From Setoptus koraiensis (taxonomy: Eukaryota; Arthropoda), in contig CM106586.1 in assembly GCA_048013815.1 (NCBI GenBank), positions 1,550,001 through 1,614,000 of the forward strand: 64,000 bases of DNA, read 5' to 3'. The translations under genes and the position numbers were made by a program. The stretch's first letter is position 1; each line of letters begins with the position of its first letter. Shown here one piece after another: positions 12,266-26,986 of this stretch. Under the pieces are notes generated by a model, which searched no databases, was not told the origin of the DNA, and was given only the letters and a program-made list of their open reading frames with translations.

Positions 12266-14296
12266 TCAATTTGTTTCTTCATCTAGAGTTGCTATTAGGT
12301 GCTTGAATTCGTAGTCTCCATTACCGTCGAATTTCAGCACAAAATGATGAAATTTGGCCAATTGTTTGACTCGATGTGTCACCGACAAAAGTGTACATTG
12401 AAGTTGTTCACTAAGATAGGCATAAATATTTTGCTCTACATCTATGGCAACCGCCGATGTGCATTCGTCTAGTATGGCAAATTGAGGTCTATGATATATC
12501 AACCTAGCTAGAGCCATACGTTGTTTTTCGCCTCCACTTAGCACCTCTTGCCAATCACTAATGGAATCCATACGATGCTCGCCACGTTCCAATAAATATT
12601 GCAATTCGACTATTTTCAATATTTCCACCAGGTCAGAATCCTTGCGCAATTTCTTAATCATATCATCCTGTCTATCTGGGTAGATAATCTGATCTCTGAA
12701 TGTTCCCAATGTCATGTATGGTTTTTGACAAATGTAAAACAGCTCCTTTGTTATTGGTCGAATCAATTTACCCGATTGTATACGCCACAGATTGCCCAAC
12801 ACCCTGAACAGACTTGATTTTCCGCTACCATTTGGACCGGATATGATAACGTTTTGGCCGCGTCTAATAGTGAATGTTAGATCCCTTAATAGTATGTCGC
12901 CATTAGGTGTGGACAAGGTGACATTCTTGAATTCAATCATTGGTTCATCCGGATCGCATAACTCAACAATTCCGCCCTGCACGCCATTATTAGTCAAACT
13001 GTTGAGACCTTTCGGTGGGTCAATATTGTTGTCATTATTACCTGTATTGGTGATGGTGGCCGGTTCATTAAAACTGTCCACAGTGATCATGAGTGAGCGA
13101 ACTCGTTCAGTATAGGCGGCCATTTTGGATAATCCTTGTCCGGCCAATATGATCCTATGTATAGATTCGGCCAATTTCATCATCATACGTCCAGATTTGT
13201 AATAATATTCCAGCCTGTCCTCGTTGGTGTGCATCATATAACGATTAGAGAAGAATGGCAACGCAAGAGACAGGTAGCCCACCAATGTGGAAGTGTATCT
13301 GCCCACGACATTGTCCAAAAAGTTCATCTTGAATTTGAATAGTGTATGCGCCTCTAGAGCGTCATTGAGGTTCTCGAGGGCATGCATTAGAGTGTCCTTT
13401 TCTTTGATATTTCCCCTGAAGAAGGCCACCTCTTCACTGTTTTGGATAAGTCTCGAGTGGACAAATCTCAGCTGACCCTCACATTGAGTTTCATCGATTA
13501 TGTGGCCCGCTTGTGATCTTCGTGCAGCGGTGAGAATGCCCCCGGCGCAAGCCAACCATGCAATCATGATGGACGGAGTGGCACCTCCTGTATAGGAGGT
13601 GGTCATTTTGTGAACCAATATTGTTATGTCCAACAATGGCTTAGACATATTGTTGTATAGCTCCACTACTGAGCCACAAAATTTATCAATGTCACTGGTG
13701 AGCAATTGGTCGACGTTTCGGAACTTTTCCCTCTGATCACCTGTTGCCGATGACAACTGATAGAAAGTCAATTCCGTCATATATTTATCGTAGAGTATTT
13801 TGGATAGATTGTAGCGCAAGTTGAGACGCAACTTGTCTGCGAAATATCTGATTATGTTGTTGACAAATGCCAATGTGGGCATACTAATGAAGAATGACAT
13901 TATTGAATATTTGAGCTTCTCGACATTGGCAGTAATAATGGCACTCTCTGTTTCGGTTCCATTGTTTATTTGCCACATATCACATATGGTTCGTAGTATC
14001 AGGCCCAGGGTCATGCCCAGAGCTAGCATGACCTCCTTGAAGCCCATTATAGTGCCCATGATGATCCGTAATTGTTTCAGTGTTTTACCGAGGTCAGCCT
14101 TCCTTCTGCCTTTGTTTGAATGTTTGCTTCGCTCATCCATAAATATGACACTTGGCCTCTTTTTTTGGCGACGTTTCATTGATATGTGGGCCCAATAGAG
14201 CAGGGCCGCGGTGGAGCTGGCCATAATGAGACGATTCAGTTTGATGCCACCGCCAATGGCGGCGCCTCCACTGAGGGTGGACAAAACTTGGCTCAT
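12266..14296 (-). CDS. ABCD3: Peroxisomal ABC half-transporter, PMP70 type
   Basis: A 676-residue intronless frame from ATG 14296; human PMP70 has 659. ABCD3 dimers import long- and branched-chain acyl-CoAs and bile-acid precursors into peroxisomes. The N-terminal half has the membrane domain with TICDMWQINNGTETESAII, the EAA-like NSEEVAFFRGN motif and YYYKSGRMMMKLAE, all typical of ABCD3. The nucleotide-binding domain starts near residue 452 with TPNGDILLRDL. It carries Walker A GPNGSGKSS (about 487), the Q-loop region YICQKPYMTLGTFRDQIIYP, signature LSGGEKQRMALARL (about 587), Walker B FAILDECTSA and the switch His in SVTHR. All catalytic motifs are intact. A Thr/Asn-rich linker (TNTGNNDNNIDP) replaces the usual one. 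It is convergent with the TMEM138-like gene 183 bp away. Confidence 0.95.
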   Translation of the reverse strand: MSQVLSTLSGGAAIGGGIKLNRLIMASSTAALLYWAHISMKRRQKKRPSVIFMDERSKHSNKGRRKADLGKTLKQLRIIMGTIMGFKEVMLALGMTLGLILRTICDMWQINNGTETESAIITANVEKLKYSIMSFFISMPTLAFVNNIIRYFADKLRLNLRYNLSKILYDKYMTELTFYQLSSATGDQREKFRNVDQLLTSDIDKFCGSVVELYNNMSKPLLDITILVHKMTTSYTGGATPSIMIAWLACAGGILTAARRSQAGHIIDETQCEGQLRFVHSRLIQNSEEVAFFRGNIKEKDTLMHALENLNDALEAHTLFKFKMNFLDNVVGRYTSTLVGYLSLALPFFSNRYMMHTNEDRLEYYYKSGRMMMKLAESIHRIILAGQGLSKMAAYTERVRSLMITVDSFNEPATITNTGNNDNNIDPPKGLNSLTNNGVQGGIVELCDPDEPMIEFKNVTLSTPNGDILLRDLTFTIRRGQNVIISGPNGSGKSSLFRVLGNLWRIQSGKLIRPITKELFYICQKPYMTLGTFRDQIIYPDRQDDMIKKLRKDSDLVEILKIVELQYLLERGEHRMDSISDWQEVLSGGEKQRMALARLIYHRPQFAILDECTSAVAIDVEQNIYAYLSEQLQCTLLSVTHRVKQLAKFHHFVLKFDGNGDYEFKHLIATLDEETN

Positions 14297-15823
14297 TGTT
14301 GCTTATTGCCAAGGAATTATTATTTCGTGTAATTCTTAGTTAGTTGACGGTAGTGTTTGGGTTGTTTTCTTTTGAAATGGCTTGCTTGAGCAAAAATTCT
14401 TCGTATGTTAACTTGGTAATTGTAACATTTGCGAAAATCAATCACCGATTATAAGTTGAGCATTTGTGATGAGTTGCAATCATGCTACACAACAATTATG
14501 TACTGATTTGCGTATTATCGATGTCTCGTCCTGATGGCCAAGCGGTAATGTGAAGCGGCAATTGGCAGCAATTGGCTTAAACTGGAGCCACTGTCGATTG
14601 TTGACTAAATGAGTATTGGACGAATAAGATGCGACAACTGACGATTTGAGGAACAAATCATTCACATGATAACTGACAGATTTTGCTGGTAAATTTAAAA
14701 AGAAGCATGCAAGCAAAACAAACACTCTCTCTTCTAGTTGTTAAATTTCACAGTTGTCTATGCAAATTCTCTTGCTTGTGACTTTTTAGTGACGAATTGC
14801 AAGTATAAGTGTTACAGTGCAATGGTTAGATGATTTCCTATCAGACCTTTGGCTTGATGTGTGTTGGCTTTGAGTTCTTCACTAGAACTACAAGTCGACT
14901 TTGTTAGTTGTGGTTGTTGTTATGTAACGACCCTTATTAGTTTTGTTGGATTCACTGCTGTGTCGCTGAATTCTGTTTGTCGCTGATGTTGACTTATTTG
15001 TTTTGAGGGGTGTCAAATTGAAAAGGAAAAACTGAAATTTGCACTGTGCTGCTTGTTAGCACATTGAAGGTCCTGAATATATCTCAAAATCAAATTCAGC
15101 ACACCAACCTCGAAGGATTCTGTCGAGACACCAATCATCTGGCACAATTATTGATTTTGAGCTGTTCACGACCGACCGGCACGCCGCAACCTCCACGATG
15201 CAGGGTATTTTTGGAATTATAAATTAAGTTTTGAATGTACACCCTTTTAGCTTGTCCACGATAATGATAATGAGAGAAAGTAGTATTTTTAGATAGTTTC
15301 TCTTTGCTGGCTAATTTAGAATCGTAAACTAAACACAGGTGAGCTGTAGTGAACTTGTTGAGCGAATAAAACTCGCTTTAGGCACTAATAATATAAGATA
15401 ATGTTGTTGATTTGCTTTCACTCTTGTCAGAACTTCTTCAGGCATTTTGGTGTGGGCTTGATTAACGCGTCTGATTATGTATACACGTTCTGTATGTGCG
15501 TAGCTTGGTTAGTGAGGGGAGACGACGTAGTCATGCCATTGTGGTATAAGGTCGTGGTGGCTGTTGAATTGATACAATGAACATATAGTATGCTCTAAAC
15601 TAGTTATATCGCTTTGTACAATGTTGAAATAACAGCCAACTGGTATACGTAATGTATAAATATTGTAGTGAATAATGATTGTAAGTTGTAGCTAGCTTAT
15701 CTAGTTAGTCTAACTAGTCACACAGTTACAGTCGAAACGAATGTACACGTAGGATCATTGTAACAATGTTATAATAAAGATCATACAACAGCATCAGCAA
15801 ATGAACAGCTGACATAAGAGAGT

Positions 15824-15876
<53 letters not shown>

Positions 15877-16139
15877 GTGTTCCTTTCTACTCTCACTTCT
15901 CGTACTAATAATCAAGGTAATTGACGACGCCTGTTACTTCGGTTGGGATATATAATGTATATCGTGGTTGCCTGTTGACTGTCCACAAAGTTTTTTTTTC
16001 TGTTAGTATTATTATTATTATTATTGTTAAGAGAATGTATATATAAATACAGGTAGTCAATCTGATAAATTGGGTGTTCAAGTATAAAGTGGTGCGTTGT
16101 AAAATGGCTATTGCTAATATTAGTTGATAAAAGGTTGAT
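14297..16139. other. Spacer with CAA microsatellite
   Basis: No gene recognised. A pure (CAA)n run occupies about 15825-15876 and a short (TTA)n run about 16005-16025. The left part should hold the ABCD3 promoter. Confidence 0.5.
15825..15876 (+). repeat. (CAA)n microsatellite
   Basis: About 17 uninterrupted CAA/ACA/AAC triplets in a spacer. The same motif recurs at 21329-21446 and, in coding sequence, as polyglutamine. Confidence 0.95.
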
Positions 16140-16436
16140 TTAGTTTCCATCGACTGCCAGTTTGTCAATAAGCGTCGAGAGAGCGTCCATTTCTTTCTGG
16201 CGTTTTGCAACAATTTTGTTGTTGGCCTTTATTCTCCTCTCCACCAATTTACGGTACAGTTTCCAGTCTCGCTCTGTCCAGCTCTTGAAGAATGGATAAT
16301 CGACCGGCGAAGGCCATAGTTTTGCCTGATGCCTGGGCTTGAAAAGGGGACCCAATGAGAAGGGAGGAAACGTTTCCTCGGCTGTCCAGTCTTCCTCGAT
16401 CCAAGTGACCTCTGTAGTTGGCTGTGTAGTGGTCAT
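16140..16436 (-). CDS. Small protein of unknown function (98 aa)
   Basis: The frame opens with ATG at 16436 (MTTTQPTTEVTWIEEDW) and ends at 16140. The same frame continues upstream without an ATG. The protein is soluble and has three parts: an acidic Trp-containing N-terminus, a Pro/aromatic middle (FSLGPLFKPRHQAKLWPSP then DYPFFKSW) and a charged helical C-terminus (RRIKANNKIVAKRQKEMD). The aromatic and proline content looks like a real conserved small protein, perhaps a mitochondrial complex or ribosome subunit, but I recognise no family. No signal peptide or membrane helix. Confidence 0.5.
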   Translation of the reverse strand: MTTTQPTTEVTWIEEDWTAEETFPPFSLGPLFKPRHQAKLWPSPVDYPFFKSWTERDWKLYRKLVERRIKANNKIVAKRQKEMDALSTLIDKLAVDGN

Positions 16437-16773
16437 GTTGACGATATTTATTAATATTGCTGGAACAAGGCGTGTGCTAGTGGTTGGTGATAAAATTTGC
16501 AACTGGTTTGTTTGCGATCGAGTTGAACATTTTTATGCATGCGTTTTTATACTGTACAGGTCGCTTTGTCCACATTTTCAAAAGCATGTGTTACTGTGCG
16601 GAACAGTTGCAAGCAGAACAGTAAATATGCGTTGCACAGGCTCACACTAGTGAGTCGCTTTGTTGCGGCAACACACACACAAAGTCACGCACCAAAATCA
16701 TTGAGTCCCTGTTGACGGCCGCCACTGACAACAGCTAACAGTTGTAACAGTCCTAAGTCGGCTTAAGCACAGC

Positions 16774-16868
16774 GTGCAGCATCTTTAAACGTGCAGCATC
16801 CTTAAACGTGCAGCATCCTTAAACGTGCAGCATCCTTAAACGTGCAGCATCCTTTAACGTGCAGCATC
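16774..16868 (+). repeat. 17-bp tandem repeat, six units
   Basis: The unit GTGCAGCATCCTTAAAC starts at 16774, 16791, 16808, 16825, 16842 and 16859, an exact 17-bp period with one or two substitutions at the edges. It lies in the spacer upstream of the 98-aa gene. No spacers separate the units, so it is a minisatellite, not a CRISPR. Confidence 0.9.
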
Positions 16869-17899
16869 GTGTAGCGGCGCAGTGCCGAAAACTGTTGCTC
16901 GTTCAGATAGCAAGCCGGTCATTGGCTGGCTCTAGCAGAGCTATTGTTCTATAATCGGCTAATGGGATACAGATTGTAATCTATCTGATGCAGACGACCG
17001 TTCGCTTGGCTCAGCTGAACAATGACCTCGCGCTTATCCTATATTGAGACTCACTATACTGTCGACATAGCGCGCGATTTGAGTCTCGCTGACTCAGCTC
17101 GTTGCACCCAACTGGCGCACTTGCCAACTTTGGCGACTTGATTGCTCAGACGTTGTCAACCAAACCAACCGACTTATAATTGTTAATCCGTTGAAAAGGC
17201 ATTTGTGGCAAACAAATTATGGTGCAGCGACAACAGACTTGGTGCAAAGTGAACACGCATCACAGATGTGGCATCAATTGTGCATTCTATCCGATTCATG
17301 TCCACATGTGAATGTGTCCGTTTGAGTGTGCGCATTACTCATTACGGCATTTAGACACAACAATAATGAGATTCACCGATAAGCTGGCCGTTTTATCTAG
17401 ACAATCAAGCACAATTATCTGGACAATTTATCTGGACAAGATAACAGCCATTGTGTGAATTTAGTGTCGCATTGTTGGTGACACCTTGTGACAATATCTC
17501 CATTACAGTAGCCACATAGATCATAGATCAACAGGCCGACCCAATGGATGCGTGGCTTTGCATTTGTAGCGGCCTATCAAGTTGCCGTAGAAGCATCATT
17601 GATTAGCGATTGGTTTATGTTTACCTATTTAGTCTGTCTGGACTTGAGAGAATCATCAAAAGTCGGTCGTCGGATATCCCAAGCGACCAGTGACCTACAT
17701 GCACAATGTACAGGTGCAACAGGGTTTAAACCTTACAAGTTTGTTTGTTTATTGTTGTTGATTCGTTAGCAGTCAGGTGAGGCTGTCGTTTAACATGTTA
17801 GTGCAATACAGTCAATGGTGGCATAAATATTATTATTAGCATACATATTTGTGATATATGTGTGATTATGGATGATATAGATACAATTAACAATGATGA

Positions 17900-17931
<32 letters not shown>

Positions 17932-18101
17932 ATGATGATGATGATGATGATGATGATTAATCAAACAATAACATTATTATACTATAATGATGGTGAAAGT
18001 TTTCTGACCATTTGCTGGGGCCAACTCGATGGGGCTCCCATTCTCAATATCTTTGTCTCAATGTTTATCTCGCATCGGATAACACTTGTTCACTTGTTGT
18101 A
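16869..18101. other. Spacer with GAT/GGT microsatellite
   Basis: No gene recognised. A (GAT)n run interrupted by GGT occupies 17893-17957. The right edge is the 3' flank of the myo-inositol oxygenase gene. Confidence 0.5.
17893..17957 (+). repeat. (GAT)n/(GGT)n microsatellite
   Basis: Nine or so GAT triplets, four GGT-type triplets, then more GAT. Noncoding; open frames across it are composition artefacts. Confidence 0.9.
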
Positions 18102-19157
18102 TTACCACTTGAGTGTGCCGGGTATGTATTTGTCGATGAGCGATTGGTAGTAGGGCTTCAGTGCCTCAATGTCGGGTATGGGTGCCGATTTTGTGTACAG
18201 ATCAAACTTGTTGAATTCATTGATCCATGGCAATATCTCAAAGTCGTCATCGTTACACAAATGGTTGTAATCACCGCCTCTGTGCCACGGGTACAGCGAA
18301 TGCAATCTAATTATTCTCAAACCAATCTCTGGAATGGTGCACGTTGGATGATTCTTGAGCACACGATACATGTACTCGTCGTGGCCCCACGATATTAGAA
18401 CGTTGTCCAAACCGCATTGTGGCTGGTAAATGCCATATTTGGTGTTGTAACGAGCGTTTGTCAAATCGGGATTCTCATCGAATGATGTGGCCCTGTAAAC
18501 AATACTGTCACCGTAGGCACAACCAACCGGAAATGTGTCACCAACAACGGCCCATTGTTCTTCGCCCCACAAAGCCATTACTTTGCCTAAATCATGAATG
18601 AGGCCCACCAGGTGAAACCAATCGTGTTTGGGGTGAGTAGCGCGAATGCGCTCTGCCGTTTGGAAGGCATGAACAATGTTGGGCAGATCGCTGTCTGGAT
18701 CGGATTCGTCAATTAGATTGTTCAATTTGATTAAAGCCTCCATAATGTTCAATTCGGCGTGATTGAAACGAGTCCAGCGCTCAATGCGACTGGTCACAAA
18801 ATCCACTGTTTGGTTCTTGTGCATTTGTCTGTAGGTGTGACGAACTCGTTGTTGAATGTAATCCTCCTATAGATAATATTGTATTGTTATGATATAATAG
18901 TTAGTTTGTGTCGATTGTGTGTTAGTTAATTGATGTAACCGATGGCCTAAATTGTCAAATGAGCTTACCTGATCCTCGCTGTAGTTGCGAAACTCTTCCA
19001 CTGCCTTGTTGTTTTCCGGTCTGAAGTGCTCAGAGGGGTCCAACATTACGACACAGTCGCTCTCCTCTTGGAGGCTGGGCGATCGACGGTTGGCATCCTC
19101 TTGCTGCTGTTGCTCTTGGAAGGATTCCTCTTGATATGAGCTAACTTTTGAGGCCAT
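18102..19157 (-). CDS. MIOX: Myo-inositol oxygenase (two exons)
   Basis: Exons are 18969-19157 and 18102-18866 (317 residues). The donor reads GATCAG|GTAAGC and the acceptor CTATAG|GAGGAT, phase 0, joining SEDQ to EDYIQQRVRHTY. MIOX is a cytosolic di-iron enzyme that cleaves myo-inositol to D-glucuronate. The metal ligands are all visible: His in NIVHAFQTAE, the HD pair in LVGLIHDLGK, His in SWGHDEYMY, His in IRLHSLYPWH, and Asp in NKFDLYTK. The DESDPDSDLPN and WAVVGDTFPVGC blocks are as in vertebrate MIOX, and the protein ends GTLKW like the human GILSW. Exon 1 encodes a Gln/Glu-rich N-terminus that varies in the family. Confidence 0.96.
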
Positions 19158-23097
<3,940 letters not shown>

Positions 23098-25957
23098 ATG
23101 GACCAGTCTACGCCCAGTCGAGCAGACAAAATGGAGGCTCAGCCACCGACGGAAGTAAATGACGAGCTGACAATGAGACAAACGCCAAAAAACAAGCAAC
23201 CGTCTGGGATGCACTCGCCTGACAATTCCGCTGAATTCACTCCGAATGTTCTATTCAAAAAGATGGTCGAAGAAAATCAAAAACGCAACAGCAAAGTGAT
23301 ACAAAAATTAGAGATTGACCGTCGCGCGACAAACAGACAACGCGACAATGCAAACAGTGATCAGCCCACTATAAAGGTTAGATTTTGCGTTTGTTTATTA
23401 GCTCTTACTGGCTTGGCATTTAGTCAAATGTCGCGAATGGTCATGAATGTCACCATCACCTCAATGGTTGATCCTAGACTCTTGGACACAAACAGTGAGC
23501 ACGGATCGTCTCCAATTGAATCAGTTGAACAGACGACAACCAGCACAAGCCCAATAACAATTTCACCTGACTCCACCCAGGAGCCGGAAATAGACTTCCT
23601 GTTGCCCACTACAAGCGATCATGTCATCGACACCGGACCGCCAGAAGGACAGTCGGACGGACAGTCGGACGGACAGCCGCACAATGAGCAAGGTGAGCAC
23701 AGTCAACCGGAAGAGCCAGTGACAGAGCACAATGATGACACAACAGTCGCCCCCATTGAGACTGATCTTGAGAATGACCAATCAATCATCAATGCCGCTG
23801 TGTTTGATCCATCGGCTGAGTCGGACAATGCAGCAAATCAACCTGTCGAAGAGCAACAACAACAACAACAACAGACAACAGAATCTCAAGCTGACAATAG
23901 CCAAATATCAGAGGAGCACAATGCAAATGGCAACAATGAACTCGACTCGCATACAGTTGCTTATTCTGACCGCCAGACGGACAACGAACAACAACATTCT
24001 GAGCATGACCAGCAAAACGATGAGGCCATTACTGAGCCTGGCCACTCGGACCATTCGCAACATGAGTCACAACAGCAACAGGTAAATCACGACACTGCAT
24101 CTAACAATAACGATGGCGAGTCTCAACAAATACAGTCACAATTCACCGATGCGCCTGATGCCTCAATGGTAACTAATGATGCAATAGGCCCAGTCGACAC
24201 GCACAACGATAATGAGCACAACAAACGGAAGCGACGAAGCATCGAGCCACATGGCGCCAACAACATCAACAACACCGATCAACCCATTGAGGCCCCGGCA
24301 AAGCCAATGCACGACGCCAGTCTAGATGACAAGTTTGGCTGGACAACGAAAGAGCGCAACATTGTGCTGGGCGGTTTCTATTCCAGTTATTTTGTTTTCA
24401 TGATTATCGGCGGTCGTATGGCCGAAATATACGGCTCAAAATACATAATTTTAATCAGTGTATTTGGCTCGGCATTGGTGAATTTGTTCACCCCGTGGAT
24501 GGCCAAAACAAACTTTTATCTGTTGGTTGCGTCTCGCGTTGCTCTGGGCGCCATGCAATCGGGCATTTTCCCTGGCTGTTATGCCCTGTTTGCCAAGTGG
24601 CTAACACTGAGCGAAACGAGCATATTTGCCCCGCTCATCAAGGTGAGTCTTCGCTTGGGCTCCATGCTGGCCTCGTGTGTGCCAGGTCTCATCATAGACA
24701 AGAGCGGCATTGGCTGGCAAAATGTCTTCTACACAACGGGCACCTTGTGTCTGTTGTGGTCAATACCCTGGTTTTTGTTGGCTAGCTCATTTCCGGAGGA
24801 CAATCGTTTTGTGAGCAAGGCAGAGTTGGCGCATATTGTCAAGAAGAAGCGCAAATTCAATGGCGATATTGAGGCAACACCAATGAGCCAAATTACGGCC
24901 ACATCCGGCCGAGACGAAGCGCCCAAGTCAGCAGAGCCTCAGAAACCAAAACAGGACAACTCTACGCCGTGGCTCAACATAATCACCGCGGGGCCAGTCA
25001 TTGCGCTCATTGTGGTCAAGCTGTCATTCAACTACGTGGTGGACTTTATGTGCATCCAGTTGCCGTCTTATTTAAAATACGTGCATCACGCCGACCAGCA
25101 ACAGGTAAGACTTGGCAAACTGTCGCAAATTTTGGCGAATTCTGGGCAATTTGGCCTATTATTATTTATCGCTTGAACGTTTCATTATCCGATCTATCTC
25201 GTTGTACTCAAATCTAATCAAATAACCTGTTCCATCAAATAGACGAGCTGGATAATGACGCCACTATTCGCCATTCAGGTGGTGCTGGTCACCGGCGTGG
25301 CGTACCTAGCCAAAGAGGCCGTCAGGAGGAAGCCCTTCGGACTGCAGAAGACAGGCATCAGAAAGCTGTTCCAGGGCACAGGTGAGTAACTATCCAATTC
25401 TGGCGTGCTGCTCGACTTGATAATCAAATTTTAATTAGCTCCTACTGCCATTATCATGCATAACAATTAACCTTTATCGTCATGATTAAATCATTATAAA
25501 CATAATAAATCCGGCAGCGAGTTTCGGGGCCGCGTTCGTGCTGTTTATGGTGACACTGAACAATAATTCTCTTCTCTATGTTGGAATTGCCATGCAAATA
25601 CTATCCGTTTTGACAATGTTTGTGGCCGGTGGCGAGGTTGTGCTGCCATACGATTTAAGCGATGAATTCCAAGCAACCATAATGGGCATAGCTAATAGTG
25701 TAGCCAATTTGTCTGGCGTTACAGTCACCTATATGACGGCAAAGATTTTAGGCGAACAAGGATCCAGTGCTGAAAGATGGCATATCATAATCAATTTGAT
25801 TGCTGCCATCAGCTTTTTAGGTGGACTAACATTTTTGCTTTTGGCCAAGGCGGAGCATATCGATTTTAGAGCTAGCAAACAGGCCAGAAAGGAGAAGAAA
25901 AACCAGCTCAACAACGGACTCAATAGCCAGGCCAATACTGGTGTTAGTAAGATGTAA
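23098..25957 (+). CDS. SLC17-like major facilitator carrier with expanded first loop
   Basis: Exons are 23098-25104, 25243-25381 and 25518-25957 (861 residues); borders are CAG|GTAAGA, AAATAG|ACG, ACAG|GTGAGT and GGCAG|CG, phases consistent. SLC17 carriers move organic or inorganic anions across plasma, lysosomal or vesicle membranes. Helix 1 is at residues 92-118 (CVCLLALTGLAFSQMSRMV), helix 2 at about 421-442 (NIVLGGFYSSYFVFMIIGG) with GGRMAEIYGSK after it. Later come RVALGAMQSGIFPGCYALFA and the C-terminal EFQATIMGIANSVANLSGV, typical of the family. The loop between helices 1 and 2 is about 300 residues instead of the usual 50-70, is Gln/Asn/Asp/Glu-rich, and ends near a KRKRRS basic site (residues 376-381). 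Substrate cannot be inferred. Confidence 0.85.
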
Positions 25958-26986
25958 TGTACGATGTTCAAATATATTTATGGAAATATATTTATTGAAA
26001 TATTAGCAATTTGCACAGCAATTTAAGTGCCATCATTCTGACCCTGCAATGTGGGCCCTCAATTGTTTGCACTCTTTCGACCAGTTGGGAAAATTGGTGG
26101 CTTTTTTGCACTGTTTTGTTCTTTTCTATGCATTCATGTTGTCTCTTCATCAATTGCCTCTTGCACATTCGTGATACTCTTCCATAGACCGAAAATTAGC
26201 GTACTATTTAGAGAAGGCAACCCGAACAAGAAAATCTGACTTTTTGGCGCCCCTTTCTGTCGTTGCCGGTAGCCTCCTTTAATTCGCAAACATCTATTAG
26301 TTTTATCGCTCATTCTATCCGTCATGTTTGGACTGGATTTGTCGGTCGACATTAAATTGTGCCACATTAAATTAAATTGCGAGGCTCGATCATCAAACAA
26401 ACTCAATCAAATCTCTGTAACAACTTCTCTGTATCTCTAAATTGAGCGCAATCGGCGAAGTAATACAATTTGAGTTACACACTTGAATGTGCTCATGAAT
26501 TCTCATGCTGACTCATAGACGATATATAGTGATTTGTTTATGTTCTAAATGGCAACTCAATGGTCGTTATGTGCTCGACTACGATGATAAATCACGCATA
26601 ATAACTGAAGATAATCAACAACAGATGCACTTCAAAGCATCTTGCAACAAGTAGTTGGTAGAGTTAAATAAGATGAATAAGCAAAAAAAGAAAGAAAATT
26701 TTGATCCATCTCTTGCTTTCTCTTCTGCTATTCACTGCCGCCAACAAATTGGCATCTGGCTCTCGTCTCATTTATTCCAGCTCGTATATGTTGTCGGCCA
26801 TTTTAATTGTAACGTATCCCTGACCACGGATTGACGACGATATTGATGGACGACAAAGCACGCTGAAGGATATCAGTTTGAGTTTATCTGGATAAAATAT
26901 CATTCTTTTTATTTTATCTTCACTTACGTATTATCGCATATTTATTATTAGATTTATGTTTTATTTATTTTATATTTGCATTCACG
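25958..26986. other. Spacer between SLC17-like and laminin genes
   Basis: No gene recognised. AT-rich sequence with a polyadenylation-like region just after 25957 and a TTATTTATT-rich stretch just before 26987, presumably the laminin 5' flank. Confidence 0.5.

Noticed and set aside
16774-16868. Possible CRISPR array
   Set aside because: Six 17-bp units follow one another directly with no spacers, in a eukaryotic setting; it is a minisatellite.
18012-18398. Plus-strand 128-codon frame
   Set aside because: Antisense shadow of the myo-inositol oxygenase exon, whose ligand motifs are intact.
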